Source: an uncultured Gammaproteobacteria bacterium
GTDB lineage: Bacteria > Pseudomonadota > Gammaproteobacteria > Rariloculales > Rariloculaceae
Length of the DNA stretch: 28,950 nt
Direction: 5' to 3'
Assembly (NCBI GenBank): GCA_946887385.1
Contig: CAMPKU010000016.1
Span: forward strand, 1-28,950
The translations under genes and the position numbers were made by a program. The notes beneath the pieces were generated by a model, which did not search any database, was not told the DNA's origin, and worked only from the letters and a program-made list of their open reading frames with translations. Shown in pieces: positions 7,828 to 16,088 of this stretch (positions are counted from its first letter, which is position 1; every line of letters starts with the position of its first letter).

Positions 7828-8246
7828 GCGCTGACAGCCACGGGGGCTCGGCGCAAGAACACGATTCCCGAGATGCCGATCGCCGCGTGGATCGCGACCA
7901 GCGCCGCGGCTCTGCCGATCTCGAAGCCGTTGAACACGCCGACGACGTCGATGGGCGCCCACACGAGCAGCTCCCAAGCCGCGACGACGATGACGAGTGT
8001 TCGCGCGTGCGCGGACGACGTCGAGAACAGCCACATCAACGCGCCGAACAGCACCCAGCTCAGCGTGCCGGGCAGCCCCGCCAGCAAGATGCCGCGCACG
8101 GCAACCCCGTCGAGCGTGCCCTCGACAGTCGAAGCCCACATCGAAGCGTAGGTATCGGGGGCGAATAACGCCGCGGCCGTAAGCCCGAGCCCCTCGAGCA
8201 AGTACAACGCCCCGACGATGCGCAGCCACCACTTCAGTGCCGGCAT
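7824..8246 (-). CDS. four-helix membrane protein, unknown function
   Basis: A 140-residue integral membrane protein with four hydrophobic segments (about 8-30, 48-74, 82-103, 110-132) and short polar loops. It resembles small uncharacterised inner-membrane proteins of the DoxX-like type, but I see no diagnostic motif. The start has a strong purine run (AGGGGGGAA) just upstream on the minus strand. The stop overlaps the start of the secreted cysteine protein. It diverges from the cupin gene at 8369 across 122 bases that hold no gene. Confidence 0.65.
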   Translation of the reverse strand: MPALKWWLRIVGALYLLEGLGLTAAALFAPDTYASMWASTVEGTLDGVAVRGILLAGLPGTLSWVLFGALMWLFSTSSAHARTLVIVVAAWELLVWAPIDVVGVFNGFEIGRAAALVAIHAAIGISGIVFLRRAPVAVSA

Positions 8247-8368
8247 GCTTTCCCCCCTGCGAGTCGACGCCCGGATTCTGCGCGCAAATCAGCCTGCCGT
8301 CACTCGTCGAGACCCGTGAACGCAGCGTTCCTATCGCCGAGCCGGCGCGGCGCGTTACCGTAGCGCGT

Positions 8369-9055
8369 ATGAACGCGAGCCACACGATCAACGGCGATTT
8401 GGCGGCCAGGGTAGCCGTCGACACCGCGTCGATGGAGTGGACGCCCAGCCCGAGCGGCACGGTATGGCGCAAGCGCGTGCACCTCGTCGGTCCCGCCGAA
8501 TCCGGCCAGGTGACGTCGGTGGTGCACTATGAGCCGCGCTCCACGTTCCACACGCACGAGCACCCCGACGGCGAAGAGATCCTCGTGCTCGCCGGTGTGT
8601 TCTCCGACGAGCACGGCGATTGGCCCGCCGGCACGTATCTCTTGAACCCCGAAGGCTTTCGGCACGCGCCGTTCTCGCGCGAAGGCTGCGTGCTGTTCGT
8701 GAAGCTGCGGCAATTCCCGGGCCGCGCGCGGGAGCACATCGCGCTGCGGACCGAGGAGCTGCCGTGGCAGCCGGCGCGCGGGGGCGTGGTTGTGCGGCCG
8801 CTGTACCGCCAGCAGGGTTTCGCCGATTCGATGCGGCTCGAGCGCTGGGCCGCCGGCGCGCCGCTCGGACGCGTCGACTACTTGCAAGGCGCCGAGCTGT
8901 TCGTGCTCGAGGGCTCCTTCGCCGACGAAGGCGGCGCGTTCGCGCGCGGCGCATGGCTGCGGCTGCCGCCCGGCACGAGCCATTCGCCATCGACGAGCGA
9001 GGGCTGCGTGCTGTACGTCAAAGAGGGCGGCTTCGCTTATTTGCGCGCGGGCTGA
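8369..9055 (+). CDS. tandem cupin protein, ChrR-like
   Basis: A 228-residue protein with two consecutive cupin domains like the C-terminal domain of anti-sigma factor ChrR. The first cupin (about 45-115) has a full metal set: His61, His63, Glu69 and His99. The second (about 145-225) keeps the Glu and the late His (GTSHSP) but lacks the HxH pair, so it may not bind metal. The N-terminal zinc-binding anti-sigma domain of true ChrR is absent, and no ECF sigma gene is near. It may therefore be a stand-alone sensor or enzyme rather than an anti-sigma factor. The frame is open upstream to 8237; the ATG at 8369 begins the recognisable fold. Confidence 0.78.
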   Translation: MNASHTINGDLAARVAVDTASMEWTPSPSGTVWRKRVHLVGPAESGQVTSVVHYEPRSTFHTHEHPDGEEILVLAGVFSDEHGDWPAGTYLLNPEGFRHAPFSREGCVLFVKLRQFPGRAREHIALRTEELPWQPARGGVVVRPLYRQQGFADSMRLERWAAGAPLGRVDYLQGAELFVLEGSFADEGGAFARGAWLRLPPGTSHSPSTSEGCVLYVKEGGFAYLRAG

Positions 9056-9165
9056 CGTACGCCGGTTGCCCCCTTTCACTGTGTTCTACCGCAGCCGAAA
9101 GCAGTACGATGACCGCGCGAATGCGCCCCGAAGGCGCGCCATCACCAGCTCGTCAAGGAGCCGAC

Positions 9166-11106
9166 ATGAAGCCCGTCCGCCTCTTCTGCTCGTTGCTGCT
9201 CGGTTTTTGCTCCGTCGCGGTTGCACAACCTCCGCCGCTCGAGGCCTTCGCCTCGCCGCCGGCCATGCAAGCGCCGAACATTTCACCGGACGGGCAGCGC
9301 CTGGCGTTCATCGCGCAAGCCGACGCGAGCGCCTTCGTGCTCGTCTCGAATCTCTCGGACATGAAAGTCACGTCGGCCGTCGACGTGTCGGCCATGAAAC
9401 CGCGTGACGTGATCTGGGCGAACGAAGACACGTTGCTCATGCTCGCGAGCGAAACGGTCAACTTCGGGGCACAAGCGCGGATGGTGGAATCGTTCGCGCC
9501 GTACGGCATCGATCTGGCCGGGGAGCTCAACATTCGCCAGTTGCTTCTCGCGGAAAATCGCATCGGCGCACCGCGCACGTTCGGCGGCATGTTCGCTCTA
9601 CAAGGGGCCCAGCTCATCGGCTTCGACCGCTCGCAAGGCCTGGCATTGTTCCCGCGCCGTGAGCAGGACGGCAGGATGCTGTTCGCCGTCGATGCGAAGA
9701 CCGATCGCCGCAACCGGGTGGACGAAGGCACGCAGAACACCCGTACCTGGGTGGTCGACGAGAGCGGCAAGCCGCGGTTCCGCGTCGAGTATTCGGCGCA
9801 GCGCGACTTCTTCACGATCCTGCGCCGCGGCGAGCGGGCCTGGGAAGTGCTCGTTGAACAAGTCACCGAGATTCCGGAGCTGGCCGTGCACGGCCTCAAT
9901 GCCGAGGGCGAGCTCGTCGTGGGCACGCGGCCTAAGGACGTCGGGCGGTTCGGCCTGTACATCATGTCGGCGAACACGGGCAAGCTCGAGCGCCCGCTCT
10001 ACACGCACGACCAATTCGACGTCGCAGCCGTGCAAAAAGACCCCTATACCAATCGCGTCGTCAGCGCGCAGGTGTCCGGCGAGCCGCCGGTGTGGTTCGA
10101 TGCGGAGCTCGCCAAGCATCAGGCGGATCTCAACGAGGCGTTCAGCGGCGAGTCGCCGCGCATGCTCTCCTGGTCAGAGGACCGCTCGCGCGTGATCGTG
10201 GGCACGCAACGCTCCGATCGTCCGCCGTCGTTCTATCTGTACGATGCGAAGGCGGCCACGGCTTCGCAGATCGCCAGCACTAACCCGGTGCTCGACCGCG
10301 CGCAGCTTGCGCCGCGAGCGCCGTACAGCTATCGCGCCCGCGACGGCGTGCAAATTCCCGGTTTCTTGACGCGCCCCGTGGGCGCGGACGGCGCCACGCC
10401 GCTTGTCGTGCTGCCGCACGGCGGTCCCGCCGCGCTCGAGGTGGGCGGTTACGACTGGCTCGCCCATGCCCTCGCGTCGCGCGGGTATACGGTTCTGCAG
10501 CCGAACTTCCGCGGCTCGGCCGGCCTTGGCCAGGAGTGGGAAGAGGCTGGGCACGGCGAGTGGGGCATCGGCGTGATGCAGCACGATCTTTCGGACGGCG
10601 TGGCGGCACTCGTGGCGGCGGGCATGGCCGATCCCGAGCGCGTGTGCATCGTGGGCGCGAGCTACGGCGGCTACGCCGCCTTGGCCGGCGCCGCGTTCAC
10701 CCCGGAGCTGTATGCTTGCGCGGCGGCGATCGCCGGTGTGGCGGACTTGCGCGAGATGTTGTCGTTCGAGCGCACCCGCACGGGCTTCTCGAGCCCGACG
10801 ATCGCTTATTGGCGGCAGGCGATGGGCGTCGACGAAGCCGGCTCGGCGAACGAGCGGCTCGACGCGGCGTCGCCGGCAGCGCACGTGGGCAACGTCCGCG
10901 CGCCCGTGTTGTTGATTCACGGTAACAACGACACGGTGGTGCCGATCGCGCAAAGCCAGCTCATGCAGCGGGCGCTGCAAGACGCCGGTAAGAGCGTGCA
11001 GCTCCTCGAGCTCGAAGGCGAAGATCATTGGCTGTCGCGCGCGCCCACGCGGCTCGCGACGCTGCAAGCGCTCGACACGTTCCTCGCGGAGCACCTGGGC
11101 AACTAA
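9166..11106 (+). CDS. secreted S9 family (prolyl oligopeptidase/acylaminoacyl peptidase) serine peptidase
   Basis: A 646-residue enzyme starting at an ATG with AAGGAG six bases upstream and a clear signal peptide (VAVA-Q cleavage near residue 21). The N-terminal about 370 residues form the expected beta-propeller region, including the SPDGQRLAF repeat. The C-terminal alpha/beta hydrolase has Ser499 in GASYGGYA, Asp589 in HGNNDTVVP and His621 in EGEDHW, a complete catalytic triad. Such enzymes cut short peptides in the periplasm. The long open frame upstream of 9166 overlaps the cupin gene and is not used. The stop overlaps the convergent gene at 11103 by four bases. Confidence 0.92.
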   Translation: MKPVRLFCSLLLGFCSVAVAQPPPLEAFASPPAMQAPNISPDGQRLAFIAQADASAFVLVSNLSDMKVTSAVDVSAMKPRDVIWANEDTLLMLASETVNFGAQARMVESFAPYGIDLAGELNIRQLLLAENRIGAPRTFGGMFALQGAQLIGFDRSQGLALFPRREQDGRMLFAVDAKTDRRNRVDEGTQNTRTWVVDESGKPRFRVEYSAQRDFFTILRRGERAWEVLVEQVTEIPELAVHGLNAEGELVVGTRPKDVGRFGLYIMSANTGKLERPLYTHDQFDVAAVQKDPYTNRVVSAQVSGEPPVWFDAELAKHQADLNEAFSGESPRMLSWSEDRSRVIVGTQRSDRPPSFYLYDAKAATASQIASTNPVLDRAQLAPRAPYSYRARDGVQIPGFLTRPVGADGATPLVVLPHGGPAALEVGGYDWLAHALASRGYTVLQPNFRGSAGLGQEWEEAGHGEWGIGVMQHDLSDGVAALVAAGMADPERVCIVGASYGGYAALAGAAFTPELYACAAAIAGVADLREMLSFERTRTGFSSPTIAYWRQAMGVDEAGSANERLDAASPAAHVGNVRAPVLLIHGNNDTVVPIAQSQLMQRALQDAGKSVQLLELEGEDHWLSRAPTRLATLQALDTFLAEHLGN

Positions 11107-11582
11107 TTGCCTTTAGGCGGCGAGACTCTGGCGGACAGCGAGCGGATGTAGGCACTGAATTCCGGGTCCTCGCCCTCGAGCAGCACGGGCAGCAGCGTGC
11201 GGAAGTCTTCGCGCCGGCACCATTGCCGCATGTAGTCTTCCCACGAGAGCCAGCGGCGCTGCTGCTGCGGGTTCATCTTCGGCTCGTACAGCAGCAAGTA
11301 GGCGCGCTCGAACAACGAGATCAGCATGCTGAAGATGATGAGCTTGCGCTCGCGCTGCTCGTCGTTGAGCTCGGACGTCTGGTCCGCCGCGAAGAGATGC
11401 AGGTCCGGATGGCCCAGCACCATCTTCAGAAAATCCTGATAGTTGTCGGAGACGAGCTGATAGACCTCCTCGTCCTCGTTGTCGCGCTCTCTTTTTTGCT
11501 CGTACAGGAACACCACGATGGCCAGGGGCAGGCCGATCGTCGTGACCACGTAGCTCAACAACTCCCACGTGCCGATGTCCAT
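11103..11582 (-). CDS. membrane-anchored protein of unknown function
   Basis: A 159-residue protein with one N-terminal membrane helix (about 8-27), then a basic EQKRERDNEDEE stretch and a helical, probably cytoplasmic domain. That domain contains conserved-looking aromatic motifs (LLLYEPK at about 97-103, RRWLSWEDYMRQW at about 109-121). The layout resembles small single-pass proteins of unknown function found in many proteobacteria, but I cannot name the family. It converges on, and overlaps by four bases, the end of the S9 peptidase gene. It diverges from the molybdenum enzyme operon. Confidence 0.6.
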   Translation of the reverse strand: MDIGTWELLSYVVTTIGLPLAIVVFLYEQKRERDNEDEEVYQLVSDNYQDFLKMVLGHPDLHLFAADQTSELNDEQRERKLIIFSMLISLFERAYLLLYEPKMNPQQQRRWLSWEDYMRQWCRREDFRTLLPVLLEGEDPEFSAYIRSLSARVSPPKGN

Positions 11583-11682
11583 GCTAGACCTGCCCGACGG
11601 GCTGTTCCGGAGCCCCGTTTCGCGTTTCGGAGAGTATGATGGGGGGCTTCAAGCCCGCGCAATTTGACCTCAGGAGCCCATC

Positions 11683-14085
11683 ATGGCCTACGACCTGCTC
11701 GGCAAGAACTTCACGCCGCCCGACGTGCAAGCGAAGGTGACGGGTAAGGCGAAATACGCGGAAGATTTTCGTGTCGACGGCATGGTATTCGTCAAAGTGC
11801 TGACGAGCCCGATGCCGCACGCGCGCGTCGCGAGCATCGATGCGAGCGCCGCGCTCGCGATGCCCGGTGTGCATGGAGTGCTCACGGCCGATGAGGTGGA
11901 ACAACCGCCCGCGCCGCAAGAGACGATCCTGACGAACGAACCGCTGTTCGTGGGGCATCCCATTCTCGCCGTCGCGGCCGATACGGAAGAGCTCGCGAGC
12001 GACGCGCTCGAGCAGATCAAAGTCACGTACGAAGAGCTGCCGTTCACCGTCGATCCGCTGCAAAGCCTATATCCCGGCGGCCCGAACGCGCGCACCAACG
12101 GCAACGTGGCGAATCAGGGCGTCGATCTTCGAACGTTCAAGTGGACGGCGCAGGATTTCGCCGCCGCCGAAGAAGGGCAACTGCCGCAGGGCGAGCCCGT
12201 TACGCAGTGGTCGTACGGCGACGTCGATGCCGGATTCGCTTCGGCCAAGCTCGTGCTCGACGAGACGTTCGTGACGGCGGGCTTGGGGCACCATTCCATG
12301 GAGCCGCGCAGCGCGCTCGCCTATTGGCAGAACGGCAAGTGCTTTCTCTACGGTTCCACGCAGAGCCAGAGCTTCCCGATCCCCGGCCTCGCGCGGCTCG
12401 TCGGCGTCGAGCCCGCCGACCTCGTCTACGTGTCGGAATTTTGCGGCGGCGGCTTCGGCTCGAAGGGCGGGGCGTATCCGCTGATGGCGATACCGGCGCT
12501 CATGGCGAAGAAGATTGGGCGTCCCGTGATGATGCGCGTGTCGCGGCACGAGGAGTACTTCATGGGCTCGGCGCGCGCCGGCTTCCAAGGCCGCGCCAAG
12601 ATCGGCTTTGCGGCCGACGGCCGGGTCACGGCCGTGGACCTTTATATAGTGCAAGAGAACGGCCCGAACACGGGCTTCAACGACTGGGTGTCGGCCGCCG
12701 AAGCGGTGTCGCTCGTCTATCAGCCGCCGGCCATGCGCTTCCGCGGGGTGCCCGTGCTCACGAATACGCCGCCGCGGGGCCCGCAGCGCGGCCCGGGCCA
12801 GAACCAGATCGCGGCCGCCATCGAGCCGCTGATCGACAAGGCGGCGAAAGAGCTTAGGGTAGATCGCCTCGCCATCCGCCGCCTCAATGCGCCCGACAAC
12901 GCCGCCAAGGTGGGCTCCATGCAGGGCGGCGTCACGAGCGCCTATTTGAAGGATGCGCTCGATCGCGGCGCCCAGCTGTTCAATTGGCAGGAACGGCAGG
13001 CGCGCAGCGGGCAGCAGTCCGGCTCGAAAGTGCGCGGTGTCGGCGTAGGCACCGCCTATCACACCGCCGGCGGCAACGGCTTCGACGGCCTCGTGCGGAT
13101 CTTGCCGGACGGCAAAATCCACATTCATACCGGCGTGGGCAATTTGGGCACGTATTCGCACACGGCGACGTCGCGAGTGGCCGCCGAGGTGCTGAAGGCC
13201 AGCTGGGACAACTGCGTCGTGGTACGCGGCGACAGCAGCAAGCACTTGCCGTGGAATCTCGGTCAGTTCGGCAGCAATACGTCGTTCACGATGACCCGCA
13301 CGAATTACGTCGCTGCGATGGACGCCGTTGCCAAGCTCAAAGAGATTGCGGCGATGGACTTGGGCGGTACGCCCGACGACTACGATATCGGCGGCGAGCG
13401 CGTGTTCGCGAAGAGCGATTCCAGCAAAGGCTTGAGCTATGCGCAGGCTGCGCAGCGCGCCATCGAGCTTGGCGGCAAGTTCGACGGCCACGAGGTGCCG
13501 AGCGACTTGAACGTCATGACGAAGGCATCGGCGGCCGGCGTGGCGGGCACGGGTCTCGTCGGTGTGGCCAAGGACAACCTGCCGCGCACGGGCACCGTGC
13601 CGGCGCTCGCGGCGGGCTTCATCGAGATCGAGCTCGACACGGAAACGGGCAAGTTCGAGATCTTGGACTACGTCGGCGTCGCGGACTGCGGAACGGTGCT
13701 GCATCCCCAAGGCCTGTCCCACCAGATCAAGAGCGGCGCCGTGATGGGCATCGGCCTGGCGGTGGCGGAACGCCACATCTACGACCCGCAGAACGGTTTG
13801 CCCGGCAACATCGGGCTGCTGCAGGCGAAGCCCGTGTCGTATCTCGACGTGCCGGCCACCATGCAAACGGCCTGGGTAGACATCGCGGACGAGCAAAATC
13901 CCGTCGGCGCCAAGGGCATCGGCGAGCCGGTTCAGGGCTGCGCCGCGGCCGCCCTGCTCTGCGCGATCTCCGACGCGCTCGGCGGCCACTATTTCAACCG
14001 CACGCCCGTGATGCCCGACATGATCGTGAATGCGGCCGCGCGGCGCGAGCAGTCGCACAAGCCCTTGCAGGTGAACACGGCATGA
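11683..14085 (+). CDS. molybdenum hydroxylase, molybdopterin-binding large subunit (xanthine dehydrogenase/aldehyde oxidoreductase family)
   Basis: An 800-residue large subunit of the xanthine oxidase family. Seen: the glycine loop CGGGFGSKGG (around residue 265), Arg369 in QRGPGQNQ, and the catalytic Glu748 in GAKGIGEP, which in this family activates the Mo-bound water. AGGAG lies six bases before the ATG. It has no signal peptide and is probably exported in complex with the Tat-signal-bearing 2Fe-2S subunit encoded next, as in E. coli PaoABC. The order here is large, 2Fe-2S, FAD, unlike the 2Fe-2S-FAD-Mo order of paoABC. The substrate (aldehyde, purine or N-heterocycle) cannot be read. No XdhC/PaoD-type cofactor insertase is in the window. 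Confidence 0.9.
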   Translation: MAYDLLGKNFTPPDVQAKVTGKAKYAEDFRVDGMVFVKVLTSPMPHARVASIDASAALAMPGVHGVLTADEVEQPPAPQETILTNEPLFVGHPILAVAADTEELASDALEQIKVTYEELPFTVDPLQSLYPGGPNARTNGNVANQGVDLRTFKWTAQDFAAAEEGQLPQGEPVTQWSYGDVDAGFASAKLVLDETFVTAGLGHHSMEPRSALAYWQNGKCFLYGSTQSQSFPIPGLARLVGVEPADLVYVSEFCGGGFGSKGGAYPLMAIPALMAKKIGRPVMMRVSRHEEYFMGSARAGFQGRAKIGFAADGRVTAVDLYIVQENGPNTGFNDWVSAAEAVSLVYQPPAMRFRGVPVLTNTPPRGPQRGPGQNQIAAAIEPLIDKAAKELRVDRLAIRRLNAPDNAAKVGSMQGGVTSAYLKDALDRGAQLFNWQERQARSGQQSGSKVRGVGVGTAYHTAGGNGFDGLVRILPDGKIHIHTGVGNLGTYSHTATSRVAAEVLKASWDNCVVVRGDSSKHLPWNLGQFGSNTSFTMTRTNYVAAMDAVAKLKEIAAMDLGGTPDDYDIGGERVFAKSDSSKGLSYAQAAQRAIELGGKFDGHEVPSDLNVMTKASAAGVAGTGLVGVAKDNLPRTGTVPALAAGFIEIELDTETGKFEILDYVGVADCGTVLHPQGLSHQIKSGAVMGIGLAVAERHIYDPQNGLPGNIGLLQAKPVSYLDVPATMQTAWVDIADEQNPVGAKGIGEPVQGCAAAALLCAISDALGGHYFNRTPVMPDMIVNAAARREQSHKPLQVNTA

Positions 14086-14187
14086 GTAGTTTGAGCGACA
14101 CGGCCAGCCTGTTGAGCAGGCCCGGCTTTTCACCTAGCATCCACTCGATTTCCAGCTTCTTCGGCGCACCGGAGGGGAGAGTTCCTC

Positions 14188-14850
14188 ATGGCTGACAACA
14201 CTTCCCGGGGAAACTACCCGGAACCGAGAGTCGACTCGTTCATCTCCAAAGCCACGTCGAGACGGCTGTTTATTAAAGGTGTTATCGCCTCCGGCGCCGC
14301 GGTGTCGGGAGCCGGCTATCTGTTCTCGCTCGGCGGCTGCTCGCGCCAGCCGGGCTCGGCCGGCGGGGTGGAGCGGCTGCTTACGTTGAACGTCAACGGC
14401 CAGATGCGGCCCGTCGACGTGCTGCCGCAAGAGACGCTCGCCATGACGCTGCGCTACAAGCTCGGGCTCACGGGCACGAAGCTCGGCTGCGACCGCGGCG
14501 AGTGCGGCGCTTGCACCGTGCTCGTCGACGGCGTCACGAATTATTCCTGCTCCACGCTCACGCATTCGGTGCGCGGCCGCGCGATCACCACCATCGAAGG
14601 CCTCGAAGGGCCGAACGGCGAGCTGCACAAAGTCCAGCAAGCCATGATCGACGAGCTGGGGCCGCAGTGCGGCTTCTGCACACCGGGGCAGATCATGTCG
14701 GCCGTTGCTCTCTTGAACGACAATCCAACGCCGACGCGCGACGAGGTTCGGCACGCGTTGTCGGGCAACCTGTGTCGCTGCGGCGCGTACGACCACTATT
14801 TGAACGCGGTGATGCGCGCGGCCACCGGCGAGCGCGTGAGCCAGGCCTAA
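14188..14850 (+). CDS. [2Fe-2S] subunit of the molybdenum hydroxylase, Tat-exported and probably a lipoprotein
   Basis: A 220-residue protein. Residues 24-30, SRRLFIK, form a twin-arginine motif, followed by a mild hydrophobic segment and LGGC (Cys51), which fits a lipobox, then Ser at +2. The catalytic part has the ferredoxin-like cluster (Cys101, 106, 109, 121) and the helical cluster (Cys161, 164, 196, 198), so two [2Fe-2S] centres are expected. A strong GGAGGGGAG precedes the ATG. PaoA and related periplasmic enzymes carry a Tat leader, but an added lipid anchor would tether the whole complex to a membrane. A small hairpin (14107-14121) followed by TTTT sits in the 102-base gap before the gene and may modulate readthrough. 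Confidence 0.9.
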   Translation: MADNTSRGNYPEPRVDSFISKATSRRLFIKGVIASGAAVSGAGYLFSLGGCSRQPGSAGGVERLLTLNVNGQMRPVDVLPQETLAMTLRYKLGLTGTKLGCDRGECGACTVLVDGVTNYSCSTLTHSVRGRAITTIEGLEGPNGELHKVQQAMIDELGPQCGFCTPGQIMSAVALLNDNPTPTRDEVRHALSGNLCRCGAYDHYLNAVMRAATGERVSQA

Positions 14851-14886
14851 CCGTGTGCGCGACCACTAACTGAAGGAGCTTTGGCG

Positions 14887-15891
14887 ATGTCCAGAGACAT
14901 GATGAGCGCTTTCGAGCTCTACCAGCCGGACACGGTGGAAGGGGCGGTGGAGCTGCTGACGCGGTTCGGAGCCGAGGGTTGGGCGCTCGCGGGCGGCAAC
15001 GACAGCTTCGATTGGTTCAAGGATCGCGTGAAGCGGCCGAAGTACGTCGTCGACTTGGGCAGCATCGCAGCGCTGAAAGGCATTCGCGAAACACCCGACG
15101 GCGGCGCCGAGATCGGAGCGCTCACCACGCTGACGGAGGTGGAGCGCAACGCCGTGATCCAGGGCCGCTACAAGCTGCTGGCCGACGCGGCGCGCCGTGT
15201 TGCGAGCCCGCAGATTCGCAATTCCGGCACGCTCGGCGGCAACGTGTGCCAAGACGCGCGCTGCTGGTATTACCGTTACGGCGTCGATTGCTATCGCGCC
15301 GGCGGCAACACGTGCTATGCCGATACGCCCGAAGGCCAGAACCGCGAGCACTGCCTGTGGGGCGCCGACCGCTGCGTCGCCGTCACTCCATCGGACACGG
15401 CGCCTGCGCTCGTAGCGCTCGATGCCACGATGGTCATCGTCGGCGGCGGCGGGCAACGCGAGGTGAAGGCCGAGGAGTTCTTCATCGGCCCGAACGTGGA
15501 CATCGAGCGCATGACGGTGCTCGAGCCCGGCGAAGTGCTGACGGCGATTCGCTTGCCCGCGGAATGGAGCGGGGCGCGGTTCTACTTCGAGAAGGTGGCC
15601 GACCGCAACACGTGGGATTTCCCGCTCGTGAACATCGCCGCCGCCCTGAAGGTGAGCGGCGCGGCCGGCGCGGAAACCGTCGATCAGATTCGCATCGTGG
15701 CCGGCGCCGTGCAGTGCGTGCCGCGGCGCCTCACCGTGGTCGAGGAAGTCGTGCGCGGCCAGGCAAAGACGGCCGATACGGCGTCTCTCGCCGGCCAGAG
15801 CGCCGTGCGCGGCGCCACGCCGCTGAACTTCAACCACTTCAAGATTCCGCTGCTCCAGAATCTCGTCACGCGCGCGATTCGGGATGCCTGA
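14887..15891 (+). CDS. FAD-binding subunit of the molybdenum hydroxylase (CoxM/PaoB-like)
   Basis: A 334-residue flavin subunit of the CO dehydrogenase medium-chain type. Seen: the FAD pyrophosphate loop LAGGNDSF near residue 35, and the second FAD motif SGTLGGNVCQ. A cysteine-rich insert of about 55 residues follows (six Cys between NVCQDARCWYY and DRCVAV). A similar insert holds a [4Fe-4S] cluster in 4-hydroxybenzoyl-CoA reductase beta and in PaoB, so an extra cluster is likely. The ATG at 14887 is preferred over an in-frame TTG at 14881 because AAGGAG (14873-14878) is then eight bases away. It has no signal peptide and is presumably co-exported with the 2Fe-2S subunit. Confidence 0.9.
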   Translation: MSRDMMSAFELYQPDTVEGAVELLTRFGAEGWALAGGNDSFDWFKDRVKRPKYVVDLGSIAALKGIRETPDGGAEIGALTTLTEVERNAVIQGRYKLLADAARRVASPQIRNSGTLGGNVCQDARCWYYRYGVDCYRAGGNTCYADTPEGQNREHCLWGADRCVAVTPSDTAPALVALDATMVIVGGGGQREVKAEEFFIGPNVDIERMTVLEPGEVLTAIRLPAEWSGARFYFEKVADRNTWDFPLVNIAAALKVSGAAGAETVDQIRIVAGAVQCVPRRLTVVEEVVRGQAKTADTASLAGQSAVRGATPLNFNHFKIPLLQNLVTRAIRDA

Positions 15892-15928
15892 GGCGGCGCG
15901 GCACGGTCTCGAGCCGCAGCGCTAACGC

Positions 15929-16081
15929 GTGGAGCTCGTCCGCATCAGCCGCGACGTCTACGGCCGAGAAGTGCTCGAGGGCATGTCGTGGGACTTGCTC
16001 GGCGTGTTTTTCGGTATCGGGTGTGTGCTGATCGTGGGCCACGCCTTGTACCGATTGATCCTCGCGCCGAAGCAAAAGTAG
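15929..16081 (+). CDS. 50-residue single-pass membrane protein, possible cytochrome b partner
   Basis: A short frame starting at GTG 15929, immediately after an in-frame TAA at 15923, and ending seven bases before the cytochrome b gene. It encodes 50 residues: a charged N-terminus (RISRDVYGREVLEG), one hydrophobic helix (about 21-43) and a basic tail (KQK). It lies on the operon strand, fills the gap between two operon members and has a sensible topology, so I consider it a real small gene, although no good ribosome binding site is visible. It could stabilise the cytochrome b protein or link it to the molybdenum enzyme. An in-frame ATG at codon 19 is an alternative start. Confidence 0.55.
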   Translation: MELVRISRDVYGREVLEGMSWDLLGVFFGIGCVLIVGHALYRLILAPKQK

Positions 16082-16088
16082 CCCGATC

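Noticed and set aside
8620..9165. Long open frame in front of the S9 peptidase
   Set aside because: It overlaps the cupin gene in another frame and has the Arg-rich composition of a shadow frame; the signal peptide and ribosome binding site define the start at 9166.
11635..11656. TATGAT and the repeat GGGCTT-C-AAGCCC upstream of the molybdenum enzyme operon as promoter and operator
   Set aside because: The -10 match is good, but no -35 box sits at 16-18 bases and the repeat is short, so I do not list it as a feature; it remains the most likely place for the operon promoter.
14107..14130. Hairpin plus TTTT between the large and 2Fe-2S subunit genes as a terminator
   Set aside because: A five-base stem and four T residues are weak, and termination inside a subunit operon is unlikely; mild attenuation is possible.
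12067..14133. 688-residue open frame on the minus strand opposite the molybdenum enzyme
   Set aside because: It is antisense to clearly conserved coding sequence and is rich in His, Arg and Ala with no recognisable motif, as expected from GC-rich codon bias.
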